In this document: piece by piece, positions 18,216 to 28,527 of the stretch | Layout: every line of letters starts with the position of its first letter | How positions within the stretch are numbered: position 1 is the first letter of the stretch | NCBI RefSeq assembly: GCF_026239735.1 | Contig: NZ_JAPIVT010000009.1 | Coordinates: forward strand, 118,735-182,734 | Length of the DNA stretch: 64,000 nucleotides | Source: Pedobacter sp. MC2016-05 | GTDB taxonomy: Bacteria > Bacteroidota > Bacteroidia > Sphingobacteriales > Sphingobacteriaceae | Direction: 5' to 3' | The notes under the pieces: model-generated | Databases searched by the model: none | Seen by the model: only the letters and a program-made list of their open reading frames with translations | Told to the model about the DNA's origin: nothing | Translations under genes and position numbers: made by a program

Positions 18216-20600
18216 CTACATTTTAAAAGGGCTAACGCTGATATAGATGTTATAATCCTTAATCATTCCGGTTTTATTTTTATCACTTCTCGGAAGATAC
18301 CTGAAACCCTTTATTTGATATTCCGCTCCCAGATCAATCACGACCTGATGTGGATGTTGGGTAGTACCGCCAATATACTGAGACTGCCAGAATGTTGATT
18401 CCTGATTATCGAAAATCCTGTCTGCAGCATGATTGGCAGCTGTCATTTCCTCACTATCGGCGTAGATTACCTTCCATTTTTGAGTGGATATTAGATGGTT
18501 TTCATTATCTATGATCTGTAATTCTGCAATAGCACTGGTCACATCTTTATCAAGAATTGAGGTTGTGGCCTCCAAACAAAAATATCTTCCACTGATAGCG
18601 TTTTTGAACATTACATCTTTCCAGTTTTTCCGATCATCAAATTTGCCCTTCAGAACAGGTATCATAGAAGTCAAATCAAGTTTCTGTCCTTTTTTGCGAA
18701 CCAAAAGTGAGGCATCTGGAACAATTCTATCTACGATAGGTCTATTCAAACCCATCACTGTTCTTTGAGCTGGTACTTCAAGATCCAATACCATAATCTC
18801 ATTGTTACCTTTTTTTAACCAGACGCCTGGTACGAACATGGTTTGCTGGGGACCAATTTTCCAAAACCTTCCTATATTATGGCCATTTACCCAAACCATT
18901 CCTTTGCCCCATGTGCTTAGATCCAGGTAGGTATCAGCGGTTTTGTTAAGGATGAAATTAGCCTTGTGCCAAGCCGGGCCTAGTGCAGGCTCATTCTTAA
19001 ATAACACATTAGATTGAAAGGTATAATCTACAGGAAAACTATAAGAAGACCAGTCGGTTAATTCTTCATAGTGATCCCCCTCCTGAATTTCTACCTTCTC
19101 GGTAATACCCTTTCTATCAATAATGGCTTCACCAAAATTTACGCGTCCTGTTGTTTCAACTAATATATCCAAAACAGCATTATTAGGGACTGGAGGAATC
19201 TCAATAGTGTTTTCTGCCCTTCTCCGGTCAATGTTACCTACCAATTTTCCATTGATAAAAATTGATGCCCAATCATGTATTTCAGTCACAACAAGCTTTC
19301 TTGGAACTGTTGAAGCTGTTAGATTTGTTCGATAGTTGATCCTACCCCATCCCTGGTCAAACATCTCCATAGACATAATGCTTTTGCTTTTTTTGGCAGG
19401 CGGTAAATTATTAAATATATTCGCGGATTTAGTAAATGTGATTTTAGGTATTTCGATAACGTCCAACGGGGTCGGCATCACACCGATTTTTTCGCCTGGA
19501 TTGAGATAATTCTTTAACAGATCCCTCACAGCAAAAAACTTTTCCGTTGGCCTTCCTTGTTCATCGATCGGCGCATCATAATCATAACTGGTGACCATAG
19601 GCGAATATGGCGGGGAGTTTGCTCCACCCCATTGTCCGAAAGTCGTACCACCATGAGCCATATATAAACTGAAGGAAATTCTTCTTTCCATCATATCTTT
19701 CAAACTTCCGATAAAACTGTTGATCGATCGTGTTTCGTGTGGCCTGCCCCAATTGTCAAACCAGCCCGTCCAGTATTCGCTGCACATCAATGGCGCTGAT
19801 GGGTGTAGTTTCTTGAAAAGCTCAAACTGTTTATCAATATCTGATCCCGCACCAAAGTTTAATGTTACCGCTACACTTGGCGCAGTTTGGTAGTTGTTAA
19901 AATTCGAAGACCAATCACAACGCATGAGCTGAACCCGATCAAAGCCTGCAGCCAGCACATTTTTTCTTGTCACTTCCATATAATCTCCGTCTTTACCAAA
20001 AGCACCATATTCATTTTCTACCTGTACCATAATGATAGGTCCGCCTTTTTGTATTTGAAGAGAAGAAAGCTGTTTACCAACCTCTTTTAAATATTTACCA
20101 GATCTATCCATGAAGAAAGAGTCGTCCTTGCTACGAACCTTAATGTCCTTTTTCTTTAACAACCACCAAGGCAAACCTCCCATATCCCATTCTGCACAGG
20201 CATATGGACCAGGCCTTACTATACAGTACATTCCATTGGATTGAATCAGCCTGACAAATGCAGCTACATCTTTTTGCCCTGAAAAATCAAAACTATCCAT
20301 TCTTTCCTCATGGAGATTCCAAAACAGATAAATACATACTGTATTCATGCCCATCGCCTTTAACATTTTGATGCGATGGTCCCAATAAGCACGAGGGATG
20401 CGGGGAAAGTGAAGCTCACCTGCCCGAATTAGGAAAGGTTTGCCATTTAATAGAAATTCATTTTGCCCAAGTGTAAAATCTGATGTTTTGATTGAGGCAC
20501 TCTTATCTTTCTCTTTACTTGTTCTTTGTATGCTGTTTTGGGAATGGGTTGTACAATAAACCGCTATGCAAAGAACACACACCAAAATCAATTTCTTCAT
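18216..20600 (-). CDS. GH35 beta-galactosidase with C-terminal discoidin-like domain
   Basis: A 794-residue secreted enzyme (signal peptide LILVCVLCIAVYCTTHSQ). The GH35 barrel begins at FLLNGKPFLIRAGELHFPRI; the acid/base Glu197 lies in QVENEYG and the nucleophile Glu275 in CSEYWTGWFDNWG. Galactose-binding-like beta domains follow (WVNGHNIGRFWKIGPQQTMF). The last ~130 residues (RIFDNQESTFWQSQYIGG, VVIDLGAEYQIKGFRYLPR) form an F5/8 type C carbohydrate-binding domain. It removes terminal beta-galactose, for example from fucosylated side chains after GH29 has acted. It follows GH29 by 87 bp. Confidence 0.95.
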   Translation of the reverse strand: MKKLILVCVLCIAVYCTTHSQNSIQRTSKEKDKSASIKTSDFTLGQNEFLLNGKPFLIRAGELHFPRIPRAYWDHRIKMLKAMGMNTVCIYLFWNLHEERMDSFDFSGQKDVAAFVRLIQSNGMYCIVRPGPYACAEWDMGGLPWWLLKKKDIKVRSKDDSFFMDRSGKYLKEVGKQLSSLQIQKGGPIIMVQVENEYGAFGKDGDYMEVTRKNVLAAGFDRVQLMRCDWSSNFNNYQTAPSVAVTLNFGAGSDIDKQFELFKKLHPSAPLMCSEYWTGWFDNWGRPHETRSINSFIGSLKDMMERRISFSLYMAHGGTTFGQWGGANSPPYSPMVTSYDYDAPIDEQGRPTEKFFAVRDLLKNYLNPGEKIGVMPTPLDVIEIPKITFTKSANIFNNLPPAKKSKSIMSMEMFDQGWGRINYRTNLTASTVPRKLVVTEIHDWASIFINGKLVGNIDRRRAENTIEIPPVPNNAVLDILVETTGRVNFGEAIIDRKGITEKVEIQEGDHYEELTDWSSYSFPVDYTFQSNVLFKNEPALGPAWHKANFILNKTADTYLDLSTWGKGMVWVNGHNIGRFWKIGPQQTMFVPGVWLKKGNNEIMVLDLEVPAQRTVMGLNRPIVDRIVPDASLLVRKKGQKLDLTSMIPVLKGKFDDRKNWKDVMFKNAISGRYFCLEATTSILDKDVTSAIAELQIIDNENHLISTQKWKVIYADSEEMTAANHAADRIFDNQESTFWQSQYIGGTTQHPHQVVIDLGAEYQIKGFRYLPRSDKNKTGMIKDYNIYISVSPFKM

Positions 20601-20687
20601 ATATTTATTTTTTAATTTCAGTCAACTCCAACAGACATTTCAGATGGTTAGCGTTTGATGCTGATCAATCAAAGTTTAATAAGCTAG

Positions 20688-22346
20688 CTAGGATATTTTT
20701 AGCGCAAAAGCATAAGTATGTTTTGGTTTAAAATCACTTAAATTCACTTCAAGAAAATTTTCACCTTGGGTAAACGCTAATTTTTGGCTGGTGCCAGTAA
20801 CCACCACATTCGAGACTGGCTTTTCCAAATTTGGACTCCCACGTTTCATAGCTTTGATTCGGATACTTCCACCTTCTGGCCAGCCCATTACAATAGCATA
20901 TATAGAATTAACCTTTTTAGTAAAACGAATATCTGCCGAGGTAAAGGGCTTATTTTTACCTTCATTGAATCCCTGGTCTTTTAAAAGCTGCCGTGTTTCA
21001 GTAGAAGGCCCCTCACCAAAAACTTTCCAGGGGCGGGTATCGTAGATGGCTTCACTATTTACGCTCATCCAATCTCCAATTTCCTCCACTACACTTCGCT
21101 CTATCTCATCAATCGTTCCATTGCCTCGAACAGGAACACTTAATAGAAGATTTCCATTTTTACTTACAACATCTGCAAGGGTATGAACTACTGTTTTTGC
21201 GTTTTTATAACTATTGTTATCATATACTGTTCTGTCGTAATGCCACGAGCCTAAACAAGTATCAGCCTGCCATGGAAGCGGTTCGATTTCATTACTATGT
21301 CCACGTTCTATATCCCATACCATACACTTCCTTTGTTGCTTATCGAGTATTTTTCCGAATATCACAGCTTCAAGCTTATTGTTTTTTTGTATACTTTTAT
21401 TATAAGCATAAGATGCAATGCGCAATCCAACATCGCTAACCGGCCAGAGCGGCAATGCGGTATCATCGAAGTAAATCAGATCCGGAGCATAATTATCGAT
21501 AAGCTCGATCGTTCTATTATAAAATTTCTCGCAGTATTGTTTTGAAGGCACGGAAGCGCCGTTTCCCCAATCCCACTGTTTGCCTGAAGAATTGTTATCC
21601 CAGCTATTCTCACTTAAAGCATGATTCTGTGCATATAAATCCTGAGGATTAAGGCCATTCCACCATTTCCCCTTTCCATCTGCAGCCGTTAATTTCCCAT
21701 CATACGGTATGCCTGCCATATCGCCTTTTAAATCGGATCTCTGAGCAGTTTCCATCCAAGTCCATGCGTGGGCTGCATGAACACTTACACCAAAATGCAT
21801 CCCGTTACTACGTGCAGCTTTTTCCCACCCTTTAATGATATCTTGTTTGGGTCCAATTTTTGTGGAATTCCATTTACTTTGATAGGAACTTTTAAAAAGA
21901 TCGAAGTTATCATGATGGTTAGCAAGAGCCATAAAATATTTTGCCCCAGCATTTTTGTATAAACTCAAAAGTTCCTGTGGATCCCATTTCTCAGCTTTCC
22001 ACTCATTAATCACATCTTTAAAGCCAAACTTTGAAGGATGTCCATATTTTTCAAGATGATATTTATTTTGCCTGCTCCCCTCCATGTACATTTCCCTTGC
22101 ATACCAGTCACCATGTTCCGGCTGACACTGTGGACCCCAATGTGCCCAAATTCCAAATTTGGCATTCCGGAACCATTCCGGAGTCTGATATGATGATAGG
22201 GACTCCCAAGTTGGTTTAAACCGCCCGGGAATATATCCGATTCCCGGGGCTTCCAATATTTTCTGTGCAGCATTAAGGTTCTTTCCTAATGCTAAAGCAG
22301 GTACACCTAAAGCAAGTTGTTTAAGCAGGTCTCTTCTATTAATCAT
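20688..22346 (-). CDS. GH29 alpha-L-fucosidase
   Basis: A 552-residue enzyme. KFGIWAHWGPQCQPEHGDWY is the conserved GH29 opening and the catalytic Asp294 lies in DLIYFDDTALPLWPVSD. The N-terminus (MINRRDLLKQLALGVPALAL) reads as a twin-arginine signal, so it may be exported folded. It removes alpha-linked L-fucose from glycans, matching the mutarotase and dehydrogenase at the far end of the run. It lies 88 bp after susD and before GH35, in the same direction. The acid/base residue cannot be assigned by eye, so the GH29 subfamily is left open. Confidence 0.95.
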   Translation of the reverse strand: MINRRDLLKQLALGVPALALGKNLNAAQKILEAPGIGYIPGRFKPTWESLSSYQTPEWFRNAKFGIWAHWGPQCQPEHGDWYAREMYMEGSRQNKYHLEKYGHPSKFGFKDVINEWKAEKWDPQELLSLYKNAGAKYFMALANHHDNFDLFKSSYQSKWNSTKIGPKQDIIKGWEKAARSNGMHFGVSVHAAHAWTWMETAQRSDLKGDMAGIPYDGKLTAADGKGKWWNGLNPQDLYAQNHALSENSWDNNSSGKQWDWGNGASVPSKQYCEKFYNRTIELIDNYAPDLIYFDDTALPLWPVSDVGLRIASYAYNKSIQKNNKLEAVIFGKILDKQQRKCMVWDIERGHSNEIEPLPWQADTCLGSWHYDRTVYDNNSYKNAKTVVHTLADVVSKNGNLLLSVPVRGNGTIDEIERSVVEEIGDWMSVNSEAIYDTRPWKVFGEGPSTETRQLLKDQGFNEGKNKPFTSADIRFTKKVNSIYAIVMGWPEGGSIRIKAMKRGSPNLEKPVSNVVVTGTSQKLAFTQGENFLEVNLSDFKPKHTYAFALKIS

Positions 22347-22434
22347 TTTTAGAGATATTTATCTAATGTTGTTATAAGCTTTCCGTTTGATATGAATTGG
22401 ATATTGATAAAACTGCTCAATATCTACCTTATCG

Positions 22435-24060
22435 CTAATAGCCAGCATTTTGCTTAAGATTTTTATTGATTTGAATTTCCTTTTGTGGAATAGGCCAAAG
22501 CTCATTTATCCCTTTTTTAAAGGCTCTTTTTTGATAAATAAAATAACCCTGATCATCTACAGGAAAATCTCTATATGTTGCAGGGGTATTGGTTAATTTC
22601 ATCCCTGTAAATTGTTTGTTAAGCTCTTCAGCAGCGATGCCCCAGCGCAGGATATCATAATATCGAATCCCTTCGAAAGCAAGCTCTACGCGACGTTCCC
22701 GTCTAACAATTGTTCTTAAAGCTGCAGGATCAAGTTGGGTAACGGCTGGCATATTAACTGATGCTCTTTTACGAACCACATTAATGGTCTGGTCCAGCAG
22801 GCTTTGCGTTAGTCCACCACCCGACTCAATCATTGATTCCAGGTAACCTAGCAAAACTTCTGGATACCTGATTAAAATTGCATTTTGCCCTGAATTCTGA
22901 AGATTACCGGTATAACTCGGGTCCATTGTTTTCATGATACAGTATCCACTCCAACCATACCTGTTGAAACGATCTGGTGAGGATGTGCCAGGTCTTGAAA
23001 CATATGTTTGTCCTCTAAACGTAGAGCGATCAGATATCATGATTGTAAAATCCAGCCTTGGATCTCTATTGGCATAAGGAGTATTAATGTTATAAAGAGG
23101 CGATTCTGTAATTGGTTTCCCATCAATACATTCAAACTCTTTTACCAATTCATTGTATGGAGAGAATTGGTGCCACCCACCAAATGCCTCGGGATATAAA
23201 TATTGAGGAACCGGATGGGAATATGTGTCAGGGATATACTGGGTACTTAAGATAATTTCCTTGCTAAACTCATTGGAAATATAAAAAAGCTGGCTGAAAT
23301 CGTCCTGTACGACATAAGCTTTACTGTCAATGATTTTCTTATAAGTTACTGCTGCATCACTCCATTTCTTCTCAAACATCTGTAATCTTCCTAAAACTGC
23401 AAGCGCTGACCCGGCTGTAAAGCGGCCGCTTTCTGCGTTAGGTCTTGTAACAGGAAGTAGCGCAGCACTTTCTTTAAGTTCTGTTTCTAAAAAGGACCAG
23501 ATTTCGCTTTTGGATGTACGGGAAACGGAGTTCGCTTCATTGATAGTTAAGACATTGGTTACCAAGGGCACATCACCAAAATACACCGTTAGATTGAAAT
23601 ATTCATAAGCTCGTAATGCTCTTACTTCAGCAATCATGACCTTTTTGGCATTCTCATCCATAGTTACCGTACCAATATGCGCCAGAAAATTATTACAGGT
23701 TGTGATCCGCTGGTAAGAATTATCCCAATATCCGGAGGTTACCCAATATGCTGAATTGAGTGATCCATCAGTTACCCTATCCGGAGACATTTCCTTCTCA
23801 GATCCGTTACCGGCCATTAAATCCAGCCACATCATGGAAAGCGGATGCCACCAATCCTGACCTCCCCAGCCGCTTTGTGCTCTGTAAACTCCTGTCAGCG
23901 CTAATTTTGCATCACCCTCCGTTTTCCAGAAAGTAGCGTCCGACACCCTGTCCAAAGGTTGTTTATCAAAAAAGTCCTTTTTACATCCACTTATCGTCAA
24001 TGATACAACCAACATAATAATGGTTGAGGAAACTATATTTTTAGATATTTGATTTTTCAT
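22435..24060 (-). CDS. SusD/RagB-family substrate-binding lipoprotein
   Basis: Starting at ATG 24060 the protein has 541 residues and a clean lipoprotein signal (TIIMLVVSLTISGCKKDF). A longer in-frame extension to 24213 overlaps the susC end and does not look like an N-terminus. SusD marks are present: IAEVRALRAYEYFNLTVYFG, a C-terminal RRERRVELAFEGIRYYDILR and the end LWPIPQKEIQINKNLKQNAG. It starts 25 bp after susC stops. It should bind the fucosylated oligosaccharide at the surface before import. Confidence 0.94.
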   Translation of the reverse strand: MKNQISKNIVSSTIIMLVVSLTISGCKKDFFDKQPLDRVSDATFWKTEGDAKLALTGVYRAQSGWGGQDWWHPLSMMWLDLMAGNGSEKEMSPDRVTDGSLNSAYWVTSGYWDNSYQRITTCNNFLAHIGTVTMDENAKKVMIAEVRALRAYEYFNLTVYFGDVPLVTNVLTINEANSVSRTSKSEIWSFLETELKESAALLPVTRPNAESGRFTAGSALAVLGRLQMFEKKWSDAAVTYKKIIDSKAYVVQDDFSQLFYISNEFSKEIILSTQYIPDTYSHPVPQYLYPEAFGGWHQFSPYNELVKEFECIDGKPITESPLYNINTPYANRDPRLDFTIMISDRSTFRGQTYVSRPGTSSPDRFNRYGWSGYCIMKTMDPSYTGNLQNSGQNAILIRYPEVLLGYLESMIESGGGLTQSLLDQTINVVRKRASVNMPAVTQLDPAALRTIVRRERRVELAFEGIRYYDILRWGIAAEELNKQFTGMKLTNTPATYRDFPVDDQGYFIYQKRAFKKGINELWPIPQKEIQINKNLKQNAGY

Positions 24061-24085
24061 CGTTATAATTTTTATTTCAGCTAAA

Positions 24086-27000
24086 CTAAAACCTAATATT
24101 TGCACCGAAAGTGTAAACGCTAGTGATCGGGTAATAAGGGCTGTAATCACCATTATCCATTTCCGGATCCCATCCTTCGTAGAACTTTTTGAAAGTGAAT
24201 AGATTTTGACCACTCACAAAAAGTTTCAATCTGTCGATTTTTATTTTTTTCATTAGCTCACTAGAGAAGGTATAGCCTAGCTGAATGTTTTTCACCCTTA
24301 AAAAGCTCGCATCTCTCATCCAGTAAGTTGAAGGCAGAATGGTACCGGCACCGCCGCTAAGATTGCTCAACTTTGGATATTTTGCATTCCGATCAGGATT
24401 AGCAGTAGTCCATCTGTTATCGACCTGCCATTGTTGAATTTGACCACCATTATAAAAAGCGTATGCCTGATATGGTCCCATTAATCGCTGGTATCCTCCT
24501 AAGCCCTGAAGCAATAGCGAAAAGTCAAACCCAGCGTAATCAGCAGTAAGGGATGCTCCGTAAGAAAACTTAGGAAAACTAGAGCCAATAATTTTTCTGT
24601 CATAGGTAGCATTAACCATTCCATCCGGTACTCCATTCGGTCCGCTGATATCTTTATAACGTACGAATCCCGGGGCTGCCGAATAAGGCTGGGTTGGATA
24701 GGTATTTACATCATTTTGATCTACAAACAGTCCATCCGCCTCAAATCCGTATATCGCATTAATAGGCTGCCCAACGAAAAGGCCTCTATTAATGTCTTCA
24801 TTGATACCACCAGCAAGTTCACTTACACTATTTTTCACATATGAAAAGTTCGGACTGAATCCAAGTTTCACTTTTCCAATTTGTTGTTGATAGTTTAATA
24901 AAACTTCAAAACCTTTATTGTCAACTGTCCCGGCATTTACTTCTGATGGAGTTAATCCCAGAACACTTGAAACTGTTAGTTGCGATAAAATATCAGTAGT
25001 TTTTTTGTTAAAGTAATCTACAACCATGCTCAATCTGCCATTAAAAATAGAGAAATCCAGACCTATATCAGATACAGTTGTCGTTTCCCATTTTATAGCT
25101 GCGTTTGATAACGTAGTTAATCTTGCTCCTGAAGATATACTTCCTCCAAAAGGATAATCTTGTCCCAGGGAAAGTACGTTTTGATAAGGATAATTTCCTA
25201 TATTCTGATTACCTAACCTTCCCCAAGATGCTCTCAATTTTAAATTATCGATCCATTTGAAATTATCCTTTACAAATGACTCTTCGGAAATCCTCCAGCC
25301 TGCAGACATTGATGGGAAGAATCCCCATCTGCCGTCTGTTGGAAATCTAGATGTTCCATCATACCTCGCATTGGCTTCAAATAGGTATTTCCCATCAAAA
25401 GAATAATTAATTCTACCAAAATAAGATCTCAGCGCCCACTCAGAACCTGAACCTGAGTTTTGCATATTGCTGGAAGAGGCTGCATTCAATTCATAAAGTG
25501 AATTGTTTGGAAAACCACTTCTAAAAGCACTCATGCCGTCTTCTCTATATTCTTCCTGAGAATATCCAGCCAAAATTGTATAATTATGTTTACCCGTATT
25601 TTTGGCATACTGTGCTAGTGATTGCAATGTAACCAGTGAATTGTCTCCTGAACTAACAGTTAAGTTATTAGGCCCAATAAACTTTGAGCTGTTAAAACGG
25701 AGATCAGAAGCAAAACTGTTATCTACATAAGTCAAGTATTTGTATCCCGCTTTTCCACTTAAAGTAAAATTTTTCAAAGGTGACCAGGCCAGTTCCGCCC
25801 CACCCAAAAAGTTCTTGTTTTTTCTGTTGATAAACGATTCTGTTGCCAACCATGCCTCAGGGCTGTAATTGTCCTGATAACCATAACTTCCATCAGATTT
25901 TAGACCCGCAAACACAGGACCCTCACGAACCGCAAATCTAATCATATTAGACATATCGCCTTCATAATGTCTAGGTTCATCGACATTATAGGTAAAGCCA
26001 TTTGTACTTACTTTTAGATTAAGGTTATCCGTAATCTGACTATTAAAATTCAATAAAAAGTTATATCTGTCAAAACTGTTTTTCGCTACAATACCATTTT
26101 GATTGAGATAGGTAGTGGAGAAAATATAGGAGTTTTTATCATTCCCTCCGCTAAAGCTGACCGTATGGCTCTGTTGGAAACCGTTGTTTGAGGTTAGTAG
26201 ATTTTTCAAATGTGGAACATTTGGATAATTATCAGGATCTGATCCGTCACGAAATTTCTGAATTTCTGCAGCGGTATAGGTATTTGGGCTGACTTCGTTC
26301 TTCATTTCTGCATAAACTGCAGATTCAACGAAATCAGGCATTTCGGTAACCTGCTGCCATCCAAAATAATTGTTATAGTTGACCTGCATTTTTCCACTTT
26401 TCCCTCTCTTGGTCTCAATAAGGACAACACCATTGGCAGCTCTTGTTCCATATATTGAAGCTGACGCGGCATCTTTTAAGACTGAAATTGTTTCAATGTT
26501 ATTGGGATCGATATCATTCAGAGAAGCTGCAAGCCCATCTATAAGCACTAGCGGGCTATTTCCTGCGCCAGAGAATGTGCCTATTCCCCTGATCCTTATC
26601 CCTGCACCATCACTTCCGGGTCTACCCGTTCCTTGTGTGACAGTAACGCCACTTGCCAGACCGGCTAAAGCTTGAGATGCCTGGGTGATAGGTCTGTTGG
26701 CAATTTCTTTAGCAGAAATAGAAGATACAGAACCTGTCAGGTTTACTTTCTTCTGCGTGCCATATCCAACAACTACCACTTCGTCCAAATCATTATCTTT
26801 TGCCTGCAAAACAATGTCTATCAATTTGTTAGCGCCAACTTTTCGATCAACATTTTCGAATCCTGTGTAACTGAACGTTAAAATCGTTTCCTCATTGGGA
26901 ACATTAATCATAAAATTACCATTAGCGTCAGTGATCGTACCAGTTTTTGTTCCTTTAATAAGTACACTAACCCCAGGTATAGGACCACCTTTGGTATCCA

Positions 27001-27151
27001 CTACTTTCCCTGAGACAGCAATATCCCGCTGTTTGATCAACGGGGATAAAAGATTGCCACCAGTTTCAATGGCAGATGTTAAGGATTGTATTCCAAGAAA
27101 CTGTAGTAACAACAGCATCAATATCTTGGATATATTTGGTTTAATTTTCAT
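24086..27151 (-). CDS. SusC/RagA TonB-dependent outer-membrane transporter (no STN domain)
   Basis: The 1021-residue protein has a signal peptide, a carboxypeptidase-regulatory-like domain (AVSGKVVDTKGGPIPGVSVL), a TonB box (DEVVVVGYGTQKK), plug (SPLVLIDGLAASLNDIDPNN, DAASASIYGTRAANGVVLIE) and a 22-strand-type barrel ending TSVYTFGANIRF. It lacks an STN domain, so it should not signal to a FecR. This agrees with control by the AraC genes located at its head instead of a sigma/anti-sigma pair. First gene of the fucose locus. Confidence 0.95.
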   Translation of the reverse strand: MKIKPNISKILMLLLLQFLGIQSLTSAIETGGNLLSPLIKQRDIAVSGKVVDTKGGPIPGVSVLIKGTKTGTITDANGNFMINVPNEETILTFSYTGFENVDRKVGANKLIDIVLQAKDNDLDEVVVVGYGTQKKVNLTGSVSSISAKEIANRPITQASQALAGLASGVTVTQGTGRPGSDGAGIRIRGIGTFSGAGNSPLVLIDGLAASLNDIDPNNIETISVLKDAASASIYGTRAANGVVLIETKRGKSGKMQVNYNNYFGWQQVTEMPDFVESAVYAEMKNEVSPNTYTAAEIQKFRDGSDPDNYPNVPHLKNLLTSNNGFQQSHTVSFSGGNDKNSYIFSTTYLNQNGIVAKNSFDRYNFLLNFNSQITDNLNLKVSTNGFTYNVDEPRHYEGDMSNMIRFAVREGPVFAGLKSDGSYGYQDNYSPEAWLATESFINRKNKNFLGGAELAWSPLKNFTLSGKAGYKYLTYVDNSFASDLRFNSSKFIGPNNLTVSSGDNSLVTLQSLAQYAKNTGKHNYTILAGYSQEEYREDGMSAFRSGFPNNSLYELNAASSSNMQNSGSGSEWALRSYFGRINYSFDGKYLFEANARYDGTSRFPTDGRWGFFPSMSAGWRISEESFVKDNFKWIDNLKLRASWGRLGNQNIGNYPYQNVLSLGQDYPFGGSISSGARLTTLSNAAIKWETTTVSDIGLDFSIFNGRLSMVVDYFNKKTTDILSQLTVSSVLGLTPSEVNAGTVDNKGFEVLLNYQQQIGKVKLGFSPNFSYVKNSVSELAGGINEDINRGLFVGQPINAIYGFEADGLFVDQNDVNTYPTQPYSAAPGFVRYKDISGPNGVPDGMVNATYDRKIIGSSFPKFSYGASLTADYAGFDFSLLLQGLGGYQRLMGPYQAYAFYNGGQIQQWQVDNRWTTANPDRNAKYPKLSNLSGGAGTILPSTYWMRDASFLRVKNIQLGYTFSSELMKKIKIDRLKLFVSGQNLFTFKKFYEGWDPEMDNGDYSPYYPITSVYTFGANIRF

Positions 27152-27599
27152 TTTTGAAATAAGTTAATTCAATATTTTTGACAAAAACATACACCCCCGC
27201 CAAATCTGGCAATTTAATTTCTGTGCATGTTATTAGAATTGAAAACCACCTGAAGGGCTGTTCAGATGCATAATATTTGTGTTAAGAAGAATTTTCTTTG
27301 ATCTGTTTCATAATAGAATATTTGGTTAGTTGTTTTATTTATTATTTAGCTTGCTAACAAGTAGAAATCCACATCATAGCTACTGAATTAATACAAATCT
27401 AATCCACCAAATGCGAAGCTTTATTGTCATTATTAGACTTTTTAGTCAACAAATCCGATATCATTGTGATAAATAAGAGCAAAAATTTATCATAAACGAA
27501 ACCGATATGGTTATATTCTTACATTTGTTATTTTAAAGCATTGGACTTTTAATCCTGACAACCTTAACCTTTAGAGGAGATGTTAAAGCTGTAATTGTA
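27152..27599. other. Divergent promoter region between susC and araC
   Basis: It holds the promoters of the fucose locus (left) and of the first AraC gene (right). CAAATCTA at 27394-27401 reads TAGATTTG on the minus strand, a possible -7 box for susC, though far (about 240 bp) from its start and without a good -33. Small palindromes occur (CTTG-CTAA-CAAG near 27350; GACT-TTTT-AGTC near 27438) but none is strong enough to call an operator. Confidence 0.4.
27520..27527 (+). promoter_or_regulatory. Putative -7 box of the first AraC gene
   Basis: TACATTTG fits TAnnTTTG and is identical to the box found before the AraC gene at 8401. It lies 72 bp before the start codon. No convincing -33 TTTG is seen. 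Confidence 0.38.
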
Positions 27600-28475
27600 A
27601 TGAGGACATTTAATCATTCACTATCGATGCTCCATGTTGACCACGTAACACTGGACAATCGATGGAATTTTAAAGAGATCATCAGTCCATATTATCGGAT
27701 ATATTATATTGACGAAGGAGAAGGATGGCTATGGAATAATAAGTCAAAAGTTTATTTAGAGCCTGGCTTTTTATACATCATACCCTCATTTACACCTTGC
27801 AATTTGAAATGCGATAATCATCTTAGCCAGTATTTTGTACAATTTTTTGAAGATTCCGCAAACGGATTATCCCTATTTGCGAGCAACAGGTCGATAATTA
27901 AGGAAAAAGCTATTGAGTCGGACATTGAAAATTTCAAAAGACTCCTTGAAATCAACCCTAATAGGGGGATCAAAAGCTCTTACAATCCTAAAACATATGA
28001 AAAAGGTATTTATTACCGAGAATACCAACAACCAAACAATGCTCAAAGTCAATCTGATTATTTCGAAACGCAGGGCATACTTTTTCAATTGCTATCTAAG
28101 TTTATTCCCTTGGGAAACGTGAAAGACAATAAAAGCAGGGTTCCTAGTAAGATTATGGAAACTGTAAGTTACATCCACCTGAACCTTAATAAACATATAA
28201 CGGTTGGTTTTTTAGCAAATGAGGTTGGTTATCATCCAGATTATTTTTCCAGGATTTTTGAACAATACACCGGCGATCGACCTATTGCGTACATTAATGA
28301 GAAACGCATTGAGAGGGCGCAATATCTAATGGTCACATCACCTAAATCTTTAGAAGAAATCGCCCATGAGACCGGCTTTGAGAGCTTAGGTTATTTTTAC
28401 CGAACGTTTAGAAAATTTACTGGTACCACGCCTAACAGATACAGATTTCAGACAAAAGCGGATATTAATATTTAA
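27600..28475 (+). CDS. AraC-family transcriptional regulator (first of a tail-to-tail pair)
   Basis: The 291-residue protein has an N-terminal AraC-type sensing domain (ISPYYRIYYIDEGEGWLWNN, LEPGFLYIIPSFTPCNLKC) and a C-terminal double HTH: ITVGFLANEVGYHPDYFSRI, FEQYTGDRPIAYINEKRIER, LEEIAHETGFESLGYFYRTF. It is divergent from susC of the fucose locus across 448 bp, the usual place for its regulator. It is clearly homologous along its whole length to the next gene, which runs in the opposite direction. Confidence 0.92.
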   Translation: MRTFNHSLSMLHVDHVTLDNRWNFKEIISPYYRIYYIDEGEGWLWNNKSKVYLEPGFLYIIPSFTPCNLKCDNHLSQYFVQFFEDSANGLSLFASNRSIIKEKAIESDIENFKRLLEINPNRGIKSSYNPKTYEKGIYYREYQQPNNAQSQSDYFETQGILFQLLSKFIPLGNVKDNKSRVPSKIMETVSYIHLNLNKHITVGFLANEVGYHPDYFSRIFEQYTGDRPIAYINEKRIERAQYLMVTSPKSLEEIAHETGFESLGYFYRTFRKFTGTTPNRYRFQTKADINI

Positions 28476-28527
28476 GATTGATTACAAATAGCAGTGTGTA
28501 TAAGCGCATGAATGGCAAACAATCTTT

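Noticed and set aside
24061..24213. 51-codon N-terminal extension of the fucose-locus SusD
   Set aside because: It overlaps the coding end of susC and would bury the clear lipoprotein signal that starts at 24060.
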